Source: Liquidambar formosana
Lineage: Eukaryota; Streptophyta; Magnoliopsida; Saxifragales; Altingiaceae
Direction of reading: 5' to 3'
NCBI GenBank assembly: GCA_039720395.1
Contig: CM077828.1
Coordinates: forward strand, 21,742,717-21,806,716
DNA length: 64,000 nucleotides
Shown here: piece by piece, positions 12,949-25,874 of the stretch
How the letters are laid out: each line of letters begins with the position of its first letter
Numbering within the stretch: position 1 is the stretch's first letter
Made by a program: the position numbers and the translations under genes
Notes under the pieces: model-generated
Databases searched by the model: none
What the model was told of the DNA's origin: nothing
Seen by the model: the letters and a program-made list of their open reading frames with translations, nothing else

Positions 12949-13590
12949 TAGGAGTGTGCGTGGGTCAATTTGAGACAATTATGAGAAAAATCATTGACTA
13001 ATCCGTTAAAGACAGTTTGCAAAATTTTCAACTCGTCGCCTAAAACGTTGGTTTTAAAAACAGACAGATTAGTTGATTTCTTTTAGGTTATTTTAAACCA
13101 ATGGTTTAGGTAAATTGAGCGGATTGTATCATGCCCTTCATAACTTTTACAAGAATTGTCAAATGATTAAAAAATGTGTTTTTATAATCTCTCTGATAAT
13201 GGTTTATTGATTTCTTAGTGAAAATGTTTAAAGACAGACCATTATTTTTTTGGTAAAAAACGACAAATCATTTAACATTCTATAATATCAAAGTCTACAA
13301 AATAATTATAGATCAATCAAATAAAAACTTAAAAAAATTTAAAAAAAAAACCTATAATGACTTAACATGTTTTTTTTATAAGAAAGTTTATATATATACA
13401 ATTAAAAACGGATTGAGATGATTGATTGGTGGTTTAAAAACATTTAACCGCCAATCAAACTGAATTATCAAATTTATTGTCTAATCTATCCAAACTAATC
13501 TACTTATTATTTTCTCTAGTCACTTGTATCAATACGGAATTGAGTAGATTGATTTGATTTAAGGATTAGATGGGATTTTCCACATCCCTA
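12949..13590. mobile_element. hAT-type MITE (copy 2)
   Basis: Ends TAGGAGTGTG and, on the other strand, TAGGGATGTGG. The 8-bp flanks CCCCCATC and CCCCAGTC match at 6 of 8. The interior has inverted GATTAG/CTAATC-type subterminal motifs and no coding frame. Same terminal pattern as copies 1 and 3. Confidence 0.6.
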
Positions 13591-14356
13591 CCCCAGTCCC
13601 TTCCATTGCATGTGAAGTTGTGAACTAGTGATTTCCTCGTTAGAGAGAAAAAGAAATGGGAAGAAAACAAAGAGTAAACCATGGGGGGTGGTGGTACCGT
13701 AGTACAGAATCACACTATACATGGGGGTACTTGTGGGGTAGGATGAGGTGGGACCCAACTACCACATAATAGGTGAGGGTGTGGTGGGGGAAGGTGGTGG
13801 GGGCCCAAACTGAGAGGATGTCTCCACTCCAACCGACTGGGCCATAGGAGCTGAGCCCAAAGTTGGTGGCGTAGGATAGCGACGTCCATTAAATGCTCAA
13901 CCAAGAAGACCCAAGCTAACACGATATCTTTTCCAATCTTAGGGATTGAGAAAGCTGTGCTAATTGGAGAGAGAAAGATCCATGGAAAGGACTCCATATA
14001 ACCTAATGGTTTCAATTCCAAAACAAGAGATTGCTACTTATATAGATATTGGTTGAAAAAATTTGGAGAGAGAGAGAGAGAGAGAGATGGGGACAAATAC
14101 CAGAAGACCTAATTTGGAGCCCCCACCGTCCCATGTGCATGTGAACACGTTCCCATCACAAACCTGTTCATTCAAGCAAATATCAAAATCATTTTTCAGA
14201 TTTTTTCACTTGAATTTGAGTGCCTTAAGGTCTTTCACACTACCCAATTTCATCATTGCAGTGCCCTAAAATTTCCATCGTTTTAGTTTTACACATTCTT
14301 AATTGCATCTGTCTATTATTGCAGCACCCCTAATCCACTCTTCTTATGAGTTACTT

Positions 14357-14390
<34 letters not shown>

Positions 14391-14568
14391 AGTCCGTCAC
14401 ACTGGTTTAAATTCAATCCAAAGTATGTCAATGAACACACACACAACAGTGAAAAATTACGGAAGAGTTTAGGTCATACATTGTTAAATGGAGGACCATA
14501 TATTGCCAATAACAAAATAGTTTAGTAACATTTGTTTTAATTGTTAAGTGAGTGATTTCGGTTTTAAT
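13591..14568. other. Intergenic, nothing recognised
   Basis: A G-rich patch (13680-13900), a GA run (14067-14088) and a T run (about 14360-14389). The 103-codon minus frame over the G-rich patch is Pro/His/Leu-rich and looks like a composition artefact. Confidence 0.4.
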
Positions 14569-15201
14569 TAGGAATGTCAACGGAGTGGGTTTGGTACGGG
14601 AACCTCTTCCCAACCCCAACCTTAATGGGAATTACCCCACCCTAACCTTGTCTCAAACCTACTTTAGGTTTGACATTAAATTCTCATTCCCTTCCCAATT
14701 AAATTTGAAAATCCCATTCCTGCCCCATCTTGTCTCATTTATACTTGGCTGGATGAGACAAAGTAGGACGTGCTGGGACGAAAAACCCAATAGTCCAGTA
14801 ATCTAGATTTGGTATTAAAAAAAGGTGGGAAATAATCCTTTTAATTTTCCACATTTATAATAAGAAATATTCACATTCATTAATTAGATTCATGAAACCA
14901 ATTTCAATTAAAAAAACCATAAAAAGTCCTAAATAAATATTAATAAAATACATTGTAACAACTAAAAAGTGGTCACATTGTAACAACTATATATATGTAT
15001 ATTCGATAAAAAGCAAGAACTTAATCGGGGTAAGTTTGGGACGGATTTTTAGAGAACATCCCAACCCCGCCCCGAACCCTAACGGGTTTTAAAAAAAATC
15101 CCCAAACCTGCCTTGACTCCACTAAGTAGTGTCCCAAACCCTCCCCAATAAAAGTGGGGTGGGGTGGCGTCCCGGAAAAAACCATCTCATCGACATCCCT
15201 A
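14569..15201. mobile_element. hAT-type MITE (copy 3), perfect 8-bp duplication
   Basis: Begins TAGGAATGTCAACG and ends with the complement of TAGGGATGTCGATG. It is flanked on both sides by GTTTTAAT (14561-14568 and 15202-15209), a perfect 8-bp target duplication diagnostic of hAT transposition. Length 633 bp; no transposase. This is the best-preserved of the three related insertions and so probably the youngest. Confidence 0.85.
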
Positions 15202-15209
15202 GTTTTAAT

Positions 15210-17900
15210 CTTATGAAGAAGTATTGATACCTATCTGTTGATATTAAGGAAGAATTAAGGGTATGGTAAGGTACTATTGATTGTCCAAATATATATATAC
15301 AAAATGGAGAGGACCATCAAACTTTGATTATCAGATTAATTTAGCGGTACATTATTTTATATGGAGTAATAAAATTTTGTACGTAAGACTCTTGTTGAAT
15401 GCTCCATCTAACATTAGGCACTCGTCTTGGAATTTGTCCTATATTTTCTAAAATTGGGGCGAGCTCATGCTAGAACCACATGAACAACCTCATTGTACTT
15501 TTCTCCTCCTAATAATGTTTTTCACCATTTTAAGTGGTTTTGCTTAACCCAAAATCCCTACATGAGAGATAGGTTTTATAAAGAAATAATGTTCCAGTAC
15601 ACCCAACATATCGTATGACCATGCTAGCACCTTCAAGTTTTGTGTGGTCCACGGTAAATTGTTCAAAAAATCACAACAATTAATGATAGGAAGGTACCAC
15701 CCCATCGTACTCTTTCTTTCTTTCTTTTCTTTTCATTTTTTTTTTTCTGTCATCTAGGGGACAAAGACCCATGTTTGTCAAGCCATTGTTTGATCACATT
15801 GTACCCTCATCCACATTATGTTATCTTTGTCATGCATATTATTTTGACCGGGCTTGCTTTTGCATGTAAACCACCTTTGAGTGACACATGACACATTTGG
15901 GTGAGACTCTTCTCCATTAGCTGGGAGGTCCAGTGAAATTTGAACCCTTCATATTTGATAGGTCGTACATAAATTGGTGATCTCATGTGTTATGAACGGT
16001 TTAGGATCTCATTGGATCATCGATGATCCTTATCCAACATGCACGTTTACGACACTTTTGCATAGGAAGCTATAATCCCTCAATTGAGAAAGTTATAATC
16101 CAAGGGATTTTCTCTAATAAAGAGTCTCCCCTATACGTTTTGGTACTAGACAAGATTTACATCGTCCAAATAATAGGTTTTTAAGTATTAGACAAGATCT
16201 ACATTGTTCAAATAATGGGTCCCAAGTAAGCTCCACTAGTAGCGAACTGTTTTGATCTTGTCCAATACTAGAAAGTACTTTGAAAAAATCCGTGCCTATT
16301 TTAGTCACTCTATTTATTTTATTTTGTTGGCGCAACTTATTTTAGTCACTCATCAATTCAATTGTAATAGAAGTTCAAGCAAATGTGAATATAGTAAATT
16401 TTCAACGGAAGTGGAAGATTTTTTGTTGCATTGGAGTTGATTAATTTGCACCCAGACGTGGGGTTATAAATACTTAAATGGTCACTCGATCACAAAATGG
16501 CATTATCCAAAAGGAGGGAATGGTCACAAAAAATATATATGGATATCATACATTGATGTATGACAAGACATCCGTGCAAATCGCCACTGGTCGATAAATT
16601 TTATTATTATTTTTGTAATTTTCATTTTTTTTATTTATTAATAGAAGGTTTTACTTGCTTATTTTAAGTAGTTTTTTTAGCTTTAGCTGCTAATATTGAA
16701 GAGTATATCCAAATAATTCATTAAGGTTAACAAGATGTCACTAATTCAATTAAGGAACACTAGCGAGATTATTGATTATGAATCCATCATTGAAAATAAG
16801 CATACCTCCATCTCTGTAGATGATGGTGAGTGTTTCGAAGATGAAAGTCAACAATAGAATCATGAAATTCAAGAAGAAGTCAGTTAAAGAAAAGATTTTT
16901 AATCAGCCTTTTGATTCCGTAGACTCATCAAGATATAGTTCTTAGTAAATATCAAGGTGAACTTGATTTATAAATCTCTAAAATTGAGTTGAATCACCAA
17001 TCATTGTAGAGATTTTTTTTTTATTTTATTGGAGTTGAAACTTTAATTCAGTTTTCAATTCTTGTTTGGTAGATCTTGCCAACAAATTGAAATCCGATGC
17101 AAAGATGTGCAAGATTACTTGATTTGTGAAGATCGAACAAAGAAATTGAAGCGGCTAAAATATTCAAATATCTTTTCATTTGGAATAATGAGATTTCAAA
17201 GTCGAAAGAAGAACTCGGGAAAGAGGTCTTGCGAATAAAGGATTTACTATTTGGATTTATTATAGATTTTTTCTTGTTATTCTCAGTGTGGATTCAATGG
17301 CCCCTAGTGGATTCTAGGATTTTATTATTTGGGTTGAGAATTCGCTTTCTTTAGTTTTCTAATCATTTCTACTAAGACAAATGTAACCAAAAAGCAGCTT
17401 ATAAGACGATGGAGCTCTTGTTATTCTTAGATGTAAACATTTTTAATATATTTTTAATAAATTTGTTGAAGTAAGGTTGCAGCCCAAGAATGTGCCACCA
17501 AATCACAGCACTAAGTGAGCCCTCCTTGACTATGCCAAAACAGTGTTTTACTGAAATGGGTCATGTTTTTCAGCTTTGGGGTCTACTGTAGAACAAATCA
17601 TCTTGTAGATAGGTGGAATTCACTCTCAAATGTCCATCTCTGCTAGGTTGTCTAGAAGGGTGGGCAGTGTGAAAGGTGTGCAAATTATGCAACCCCACTC
17701 CTAGATTAGAGAATTCTTAATGTTCTTGTCCCATTCTTTGTCAAAGTTGGGATGTAGTTGGACATGAAAGATGTGACCTGCAAGGGTTTTGGTTCCATGA
17801 TAGGTCCACATTGCTATTCAGTAAACCTGCCCTGCTACCATCCTTTCATATATAGGGCTGAACTTGTATGAAACTACAGTAGGGGTTGATGTTTTGTTTT
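15210..17900. other. Intergenic; weak coding-like remnant at 16730-17430
   Basis: Mostly AT-rich with no gene. Between about 16730 and 17430 there are short stretches that read like protein (for example a 40-codon frame starting at 16736, ESIIENKHTSISVDDGE), each broken by stops. This could be a decayed mobile or viral-like element or a gene fragment; I cannot assign it. Confidence 0.3.
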
Positions 17901-17904
17901 TTTA

Positions 17905-18030
17905 TTCTTTATTTTTCCCCTCTAAAAATGGATTAAAAATTTATTACATCTATATATAATTAATTTAATACTCAGACCTAGAACCTCCTCTGATGTCGGG
18001 AAGAAGTGTAATTAGGTCCTCAAGACCATT
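17905..18030 (-). mobile_element. SINE (family 1, copy b), diverged
   Basis: Shares ATGGAT-AAAAATTTATTACATC and the segment CTCAGACCTAGAACCTCCTC with the copy at 3751-3886, in the same orientation, but its B box is degraded (AGGTCTGAG). Ends are not precisely defined and no target duplication was found. Confidence 0.5.
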
Positions 18031-19337
18031 AACTTGTAGATGATTTATGTGTTAATTGGTTTATAGTAGTAATTGTGGAGTAGCCAAAATAGTTATATGC
18101 AAAGAATAAATTTCATGTCATATACTAGAAAAATAAGCATAGTATAGTTTTGTTTCATAAAATTATGCACGTGGATAGTGGAGCTAATCCTATTTCATGA
18201 GATAGAAATTAATTTTAACTACAACTAAACCTACTTCATTACTATGAAATACTCTTTGGCTATGCCCGAGTAGTGCATGTCTATGCAGGAATATGAAAGT
18301 AAGGCTACTAGGAGGGTGCCCTCATCCCTCTTTTCAGCTATTTTGGGTATGTAATTCAAGGCACATATCACGTCATCAAATTTTTCACATTAAAATATCA
18401 TATTAAATACATTTAGTCAAAATTAAATATGATAAGATCAACTTAGATGCGCTGAATGCTGAAAGTTAACTGAAAGTTTGATTTAAATATTATTGGATGA
18501 GAGAAAACATCATACTTTGATCCACATAGATAAACAAATCACATGATAGTTTTCGGTAATATCCTTTAAATTAAAATAGAGTGTGAGCTCTTTAAGGCAC
18601 TCATAAAGGAGAGAAATTTATAGTTTTAGCTTTTTTTTCCTGGTCATGATTTAGCCCCTGCCATGCAACATTTTTTCCAAATTTTTTTCATCTATAATGG
18701 TTTTTGCAGTCTAACAGTTAAAGCTAAATACTCGGTCTTGAAAAAGTAGTGTAAATGCAGTATTTGTTTTTTTGTTTTTTGTTTTCCTGCTATATATGTT
18801 TGTTACATGCATGACTACTTTAATATGAACAAGTATTTTTTGTTAATATCTGCAGGATCCTACTGTTTCTTGTATGCTGAAAAGGAGAAAAAATTGAAGT
18901 CACTGTTTAAAGGACAATATCTTGTTGATTGTGAGTGAGGAAGCCTCTCTATAGTGCTGTGGATGTGCAAGTAAGAGCATGATGAGCTACCTTATTTGTA
19001 GAACAGTTACATATCTTAAGGTGGTGTTTGGAAAACTTAAAAATCTGACCAGCTGGAAAAAGTTAGACCAATTTTGATTTTACATTCTTTAATTTGGTAA
19101 GTCATTTTTCCTTGCTAATTTGTTCAACTTTCTACTAAAATCAAGATATAAGCACTTTTTTTTTTCTTCTTTAAATCAATTGTGAGTTGATTTATTTATT
19201 TGAAAAACAGATAATAATTGTAGAATGAACTCAGTTTGATTAAAATTTTAAAACTCTCCAACAGACCCTAAAAATATGAAAATAAATTAAACTACTACAT
19301 TCATAATTTGAAGAGTTTCCTGGCACTTCTTTTTCTT

Positions 19338-19368
<31 letters not shown>

Positions 19369-20504
19369 GAAAAGAGATGAAGGGGTTTAAAATAGTGATT
19401 TAGATGGGCACAAAATGACAAGAGTAGAAATATGGTCAAAGTTTAGGTCTATTTAGCGACACTTTTTGAAAAATATTTAATAGCGAAGACATTGCCGCAT
19501 ATGTACATGTGCACAAATGGGATAGAACTTTACTTTCCATTACATATATTTGGATTAAATACTAAGACTGTTGCTCTCAATAGTAATAAAAAACAAATAT
19601 ATGAAATAAGTTCAAAATTTGACACGTCTCCAACAAATTAAGATGATTTAACCAAGTATTATACTTGTTTAAGTTAGTTTAACTATTTAAGCTAGGGATG
19701 AGAAATGATTTATTATGTATCTGCATGAGTTTGTTCATCTACGATATTTAATTTTAATTTTGAGACAATAATCACATGCATATAAAAACTAAAAAATAAT
19801 TTGACAAATTATCCATTTTGAATTACATTTATTCTAATAATCAACCACCAATCAAATTAATCTTAGACGTTAATTGATGAGGAGTTGGTAATAACTTTAC
19901 CAGTGTTCCTCGGAGAATAATAGGACCAAAAATCTTAAAGCCCTTATTAATAATATATATATATATACACACACAAAAACTCACGAGATTGGATAGAAAT
20001 GGGACCATGAACTTGGATCAGTGCACACCCCATTATACATCTCCAGTATGGAACATGATTCGGATGCATGTTAGATATAAAGAAACATTTATATATTCGA
20101 AAGGAATTATTATACCTTGCAGTTAAGCTCGTCAACCATATGATGGTGCATGGCTAAAACATTATGTTCCAAAATTAAACTTAAATCACAATTTTATCAA
20201 TCGCACAGCTCAAATTTTGTTACCAAACATGATTCAATTGAACTCATTCATGACATAAACAATCTCACGTCACTTCTCCTTTCATCCCTCATTAAAAACG
20301 AGGCGGCTTGCGAAATATATGAACGAAATCTTAAGGCATCATCGCTTCTCTAAAGATTATGCCCTTTTGAAATTGATGCTTGGTATAAAACATGTTGTCA
20401 TATATAATCATGTGTGGGTAAGAGAGAGAAAGAGAGAGTGTTGTGTCAATAATTTGGAAAAACAAAAAAATTAAATAATAATAATAATAATAATAAAGCA
20501 ATAT
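18031..20504. other. Intergenic, nothing recognised
   Basis: AT-rich sequence with a long T run (about 19339-19369), a TA/CA run (19951-19975) and (AAT)n (20474-20497). No supported gene. Confidence 0.45.
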
Positions 20505-20935
20505 GTGGAAACTTCAAACTTGGGCAGTTGGGCTCCAAATTACAGTAGTTACATGGCAGTTTTCGCAGCGTCGGGTCTGGTTCGTCATACAGTAGCCACT
20601 CCAGTCTCCACTGTTATTCACAAAATCATTGACAACGATCCAATCAGAGAAGGCGACGTGGCGATACTAGGACCAGTTGTAACTGACACGAAGATAGCAC
20701 AGCAGATAACTAGGTGGCCGACAAGGCGACAACCAGATCTGTGGACAACAAAACCCCACCCTCTCAACCGTCCACGTGCTCTCCACGGACGGTCCGATCC
20801 TCTGCCAGGGTCGTACGGTCAATGGCGGTCCAAGGATGCCTCGTCAACTATCAATAGAAACCCTCTCAGATTCCAATTTTACACCTACCTTCATGTCCAA
20901 ACAGGACCTAACTCGATAGGGATAATACAGTAATT
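20505..20935. promoter_or_regulatory. GC-richer upstream region of the Dof gene
   Basis: About 430 bp of markedly higher GC than its surroundings, ending roughly 380 bp before the Dof ATG. It contains a G-box core CACGTG at 20773-20778 within GTCCACGTGCTC, and the repeated motif CGGTCC. It also holds an open frame of 142 codons with no recognisable domain. Upstream regulatory DNA is the simpler reading, but a decayed exon is possible. Confidence 0.4.
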
Positions 20936-21315
20936 TCGTTATGAGTGAGGTAACCGTAGTCATTTTGTCTGTGCTGTAGGGTTAATTTCGTAACTTGGAT
21001 TTAACATTTTTTTCTAGAAAAAAAAATTTGTTTTTCACCAAAATTACTAGTTAGACTAATAGATGGAAGATATGTAGGAGGATATTTGTCAGAGTTTAGA
21101 AGGTCTTCAGCTCTCTCAGTCACATACACAAACTGAGTGAGAACTATCACAGTCTACGAATGTGAATATTTTCTCAAGAAAATTCGCAGGAAAGTGTAAG
21201 CGAAAATTCTCACTCGCTTCTGTCACTCGATTTATCCTCTATTTAGGCAATTCTGCATCAGAAACTATCGGATTCTTTATTTTTCGGCAGGCGAGAATTA
21301 AGCCAACTCTTCAAA

Positions 21316-22275
21316 ATGCAAGATATCCATTCAATCGGAGGCGGAGGCGGAGGCGGAGGAGGAGGGAGCGGGACCGGCCGAATATTCGGCAGCGGAGGAG
21401 GAGACCGGCGGTTGCGGCCGCACCACCAGAACCAGGCATTGAAGTGCCCGCGCTGCGACTCGCTCAACACCAAATTCTGCTATTACAACAACTACAACCT
21501 CTCTCAGCCTCGCCACTTCTGCAAGAACTGCCGCCGCTACTGGACCAAAGGCGGCGTCCTCCGTAACGTCCCCGTCGGCGGAGGCTGCCGGAAAACGAAG
21601 AGGTCCAAGCCAAAGCAGTCCTCGGACGCTCAACGCGAGCGGAAATCGAACTCTCATTCCAGCAGCGAGAGCTCGAGCCTCACCGCTACAACCACCGCGA
21701 CAACCGCAACGACACCGACAGCCACCACCGAAGTGGTGTCGGCGACGTGTTCGAGTTCCGCAACGACGTCGACGTTGTTCACATTTCCGGAGAACAGGTT
21801 CTTTCTCCCTCAAACTGCTAACCCTAATTTCGAGCCTTCGTTGCTGGAGAATTCATCGGACGGTGGGATTTTCCCGGAGATCGGAAGCTTCACGAGCCTG
21901 ATGACGGCCTCGAATGATCCAACGGTTCTAGGCTTCAATATGTCGGACATTCAACCGTTCAGATTGAATCAGCAAAATCAGGAGCAGGTTCAACAGAACC
22001 AGCAGTGGCAGCAGCAAGTACAGAAGATGACGAACATGAGTGGTGAAATGAAGATGCAGGAGATCACTGCCGGATTCCTTGATCAGACGGTGCAGGTTGA
22101 GTTGTCAGGGTTGCAGAACAAATCAAACAACGGAGGAGGGGGAGGATTCACGCCGTTGGATTGGCAAGCTGGTGGAGATCATCAAGGTATGTTTGATCTT
22201 TCCGGGACCGTTGATCAAGCATACTGGAGTCAACATCAGTGGTCAGACAACGACCACTCTCTCTATTTACCTTAA
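21316..22275 (+). CDS. DOF5.4: Dof zinc-finger transcription factor, OBP4/DOF5.4 orthologue
   Basis: Intronless, 319 residues. Starts MQDIH, followed by ten consecutive Gly. The Dof domain (about residues 43-92) has the CX2CX21CX2C zinc site at C44, C47, C69 and C72, with [20 protein letters not shown] and [10 protein letters not shown], which are invariant in plant Dof proteins that bind AAAG cores. Beyond it come a basic KTKRSKPKQ, a Ser/Thr-rich tract ([12 protein letters not shown]), a Gln-rich stretch, and a C-terminus AYWSQHQW...SLYLP. The MQDIH start, the [12 protein letters not shown] tract and the YWSQ...LYLP tail match what I recall of Arabidopsis OBP4, a nuclear regulator of cell expansion and root hair growth. 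The poly-Gly region is encoded by a (GGCGGA)n-like repeat and is probably length-polymorphic. The neighbouring BASL gene also fits the OBP4 neighbourhood in Arabidopsis. Confidence 0.93.
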   Translation: MQDIHSIGGGGGGGGGGSGTGRIFGSGGGDRRLRPHHQNQALKCPRCDSLNTKFCYYNNYNLSQPRHFCKNCRRYWTKGGVLRNVPVGGGCRKTKRSKPKQSSDAQRERKSNSHSSSESSSLTATTTATTATTPTATTEVVSATCSSSATTSTLFTFPENRFFLPQTANPNFEPSLLENSSDGGIFPEIGSFTSLMTASNDPTVLGFNMSDIQPFRLNQQNQEQVQQNQQWQQQVQKMTNMSGEMKMQEITAGFLDQTVQVELSGLQNKSNNGGGGGFTPLDWQAGGDHQGMFDLSGTVDQAYWSQHQWSDNDHSLYLP

Positions 22276-22680
22276 AATCTCTCACCAATATTAACTCCCA
22301 ACAACTCTCAAAAAAACCAAACCCTCAAAGAAGGGGAAAAAAAAAAAAAAAATGAAGAGGAGAGATTAATATAGATATGACGACTGTTTTATATATGTAA
22401 ACTTTTGTTTTGTTTTTTTTTTTTTTGGGGTGATTTTGGAAGGTGTTTGGCTTTGATCTTAATGTTGATGCAACTAACTTCATGTTAGTTTTCCAATTTT
22501 TTTGTTTTTGTTTTTGCTTTTGCTTTTGATGTTTTTGTTTTGGGGTTAATTTTTTGTTTCTTGGGTTTTTAATGTAATTTAAATTAAATTAATCAAATAT
22601 AGAGAAAATATAGAGAGTGCTTTGTTTGCTTGAATTATTTTAATTAGAGTGTTAAGTGTGTGGATTAAGGCTTTTAATTA
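22276..22680 (+). other. 3'UTR of the Dof gene
   Basis: T-rich trailer with an A run (22337-22354), a T run (22410-22427) and TTTTGTTTTTG repeats. Plausible poly(A) region near 22575-22600. No gene. Confidence 0.45.
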
Positions 22681-22734
22681 ATGATTTAATGGATTCATTG
22701 GTGAGTGAAGAGAAATTAAAGAATGAGTTAGAAA

Positions 22735-22989
22735 GGCGCCACGTAGTAATAATTGGCGTTGATTAAAATGAAAAAGAAAGAGGATTGTACGGAAATGGAA
22801 GTATGGGGAAGCTGAGGGAGTTGCACTTTGTACTGGGCTACTGGGTGGGGTTGCGTCGGTAGGTGGTGGGGACCACAGAGGTAGTGACGAGTCCCATGCG
22901 CGATCATGACTACACGTGGCGGTGTGAATGCGCTGGGCCACGTGGGTGTAGGTGATAGGGGAAGTGTGGAGAGGGTCGGTTTGTCCTTG

Positions 22990-23021
<32 letters not shown>

Positions 23022-23100
23022 AGAACTGGCAATTGAGTGCGTGCTTGCGAGGGTAGATAGTGAGGTGATGGTGATGATGTGATGATGACGTGGAGAGTTT
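22735..23100. promoter_or_regulatory. Cluster of four ACGT (G-box/ABRE-type) cores
   Basis: GCCACGTAG (22737-22745), ACACGTGGC (about 22912-22920), GCCACGTGGG (22938-22947) and TGACGTGG (23086-23093) lie within 360 bp of GC-richer sequence that also contains a (CT)n run (22995-23021). ACGT cores of this kind bind bZIP and bHLH factors. No gene starts immediately beside it, so it may serve the Dof gene from downstream or be left from a lost gene. Confidence 0.4.
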
Positions 23101-23214
23101 CTGTGGTGGGGACTGTAGCTGGTGAAAAACTGAAAGGGGGTGGTGGAGTGGGTCCCACTAGGACATGTGAGGATGTGGTGGTGGTGGTGGTCCACCAAAC
23201 ATTAACTCATTCAT

Positions 23215-25874
23215 CTGTTATGTGCACATAACAATGTTTTTTAGTGTGTGTTTTGGAGCAGAGGTGGGGCTGTTTTAATGCGCAGTCCCTATGTCAGACC
23301 ATTGTTTCAGTTCAGACTGTTGAGGAACTGTCTCTGGGTCCCTGTTTTTGTGTTTTTATATCTAGTGCTGCTTTTATTAGCCCATTTTGCTCATTATATG
23401 GGATAAATTAAACTTGTTTTGCACCCATTTGGTACGATTTCGGATTTTCTGATAGTTTTTTTTTTTTATCGTCACTGGTTCAATGAGATCGTGACATGTG
23501 AATAAATGGATAGCTGAAATCCAAACTCATTTGGTTTCGACAACAATGGAGGGTTTTGTTTTTGACCGTCCATTCGTCCACATATCGGGATCTCATTGGA
23601 CCAATACTTGAAATCATCACCAGATTCCTATTCGGTACATTGAACCATCCCAGAGATGGATTCTTTTAAACCATCATCAAATCTGAACTAATATGGTACC
23701 AAAGTAAAGACTTTTTTTTTATTTTTTAAATATTTGATTTAACGCCATAACCATCCTTCTATTATCATCCAATTCAACTGATGTGCATGTTCCATGCCGG
23801 CAAATTAGCTGACATGGTGTGCCAAAATTAGTTGATGTAACATGCCACAGAAGCTGGTACGACCGTCAAATAAGAACACGGACCAATGGGTAAGAGTAAT
23901 GGGTACATGGTATTTTTATTATGCAAAATAGAAAACTGTACATTATTTTATTTTATTTTATTGTAAATTATTTTATATATATATATATATATATTGTTTT
24001 TTTTTTGGTTTTTTTGTAGACTTGTGTGGGGAATGGTGTGTTGTTATATTTGAATGCAGATAGGCGAAAGTGCTCAAGCTCATAGTGCATGTGGATGTTT
24101 CGACGCCGTGATTGCCCCTTTGTTTTCAGTGACACGTATAGTTTTCGCCTGCGACCCCAACTTGCACTAATGGCGTTATAATTGGCCAACTTGTTAGGTT
24201 TGATAATAGGACCCAAATTAAGTAGCGAGGCAAAATTTTGGGCATTTTTTTTCATAAGGTTGGAACTTGGAAGTCTTCAAACGATTTGGCCTGGCCATTT
24301 AATCTTTTAAAGAACCAGGGGGCCTAGTTAGGCGTTCCCATAAATTGCGATTTCACAAATCGGTTGAGGTTATAAGTCCATCATCTTGTTCAATTTAGAA
24401 AAATCCGTTGTCAGCCGCCATCATTAATGATATATGATCAATTTGGAAATCCGATCATTTTTAATTTCTATTGTCAATTTTTTAAAAAAATTATAATTTC
24501 TGGCATTCTTTTAGTTTGTACCAATCTCAATTGTGAATATGTTCACTGACTTTAAGCAACACAATGAAATAATTCAATTTTCACTGGAACTAAAATGAAA
24601 TATTTTTAGTTTCATGATACAAAACAAACAGGCCTTATTTAAATAATAGAATTTGATAAACAAAATGGGGGCGACTCGATAAAATTTCAAGAACCTGATA
24701 TTTTCAAACCAAGATTTTTGGTTTGTGTTTGAAAATACACTATTCACGGTATAGAATTTTTAGAAACTGGTACACAACTCAGGAATTGGTTGATTTTGAA
24801 AACCTTACGTGTTTCCATTGACTAGAGAACAAAACAATGGTCCAATTTTGGGCAAAGGTCGGCATGATTTCGCCAGAAAAACATGACTGCATTGACTAGA
24901 AAACAGCACAAGGGGGCAGTTTCGGCTAGGCTGGCCCAATCTAGGCCAGTTTGCCCTGAAAGTTAGGTGAAGCTTGGCCTCAGATTTCAATCCTGAAATT
25001 TGAGTTCAAACTTGGGCAAAGAGGAAGCAATATCCAACCTGTGAACTCAACTCGGCAAACCCTTCACCATAGGGCTGGTTAGATGATAATATTATTAATT
25101 AAAAAAAAAAAAAAGTACAAACGAAAAATTCAAGTTGCCTTACATCTGGTTATTAACAAATTTCCTTTCAAGTTGGGAGTTTGGAGTATGGCATAGTGGA
25201 CTAGTGGTCCACATTTGAGTGATTGTAACGTACCAATGACCCACTACTGTACTATCAAGACAAGTATGGGGAGATTCAAACACCTAAGGCCTCAAATTTC
25301 CCAGTCTACGGGGAAGGTTATAATGGGGATCTAGTGATGGTGGACTTGGGAAATTTCCTTGGTACCAAGGTCTAGTGGCAGCATGGGGAAGAAGACACAA
25401 GGGGCAAACCAGAGTGGGGTTAGCTTCATTTGTCTTGTTTTCACAAATAATTTATCTATATCATAGATTGAAAATTCTATGGAACTCTTCTTGGGTACCG
25501 TACCCATCATGACATTGGGAGCGGTACTCCGGCCAAATTTTGTAGGTCTACCATAGAATTTTCCACGGTAGATAGAACAGCGATGTGTTATCTCATTTTT
25601 TATATCCATTTATAGAGATGGTCCTCTGTAATCCGAGACAATATATATTTTTTACTAATTGTTAAATTTTTCGGATTTTTATGCCTCAGACAATAATCTG
25701 TGCTATCATTTCAATTTTTTAATAAAAAATATTTGTTAGATTTCTAATATGCCCATTGTTATACAATGAAGAAAATTATTTTTTCCCGATTTCTGCAATG
25801 CTAGAGAGGTCTTTTCACGTTTTTGAAATATAATTTATCTATAGCTTTTCCTTTTGTAATCCGTAGGTTTTTTT
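23215..25874. other. Intergenic, nothing recognised
   Basis: Sequence of ordinary composition with a TA run (23975-23994). Small frames on both strands match no known family. Confidence 0.4.

Noticed and set aside
13710..14021. 103-codon minus-strand frame
   Set aside because: Pro/His/Leu-rich translation of a G-rich patch; no recognisable family.
22678..23198. Three overlapping minus-strand frames of 82-156 codons downstream of the Dof gene
   Set aside because: His/Pro/Ser/Arg-Glu-rich text produced by CT/GA and GTG repeats in GC-richer DNA; no domain in any of the three frames.
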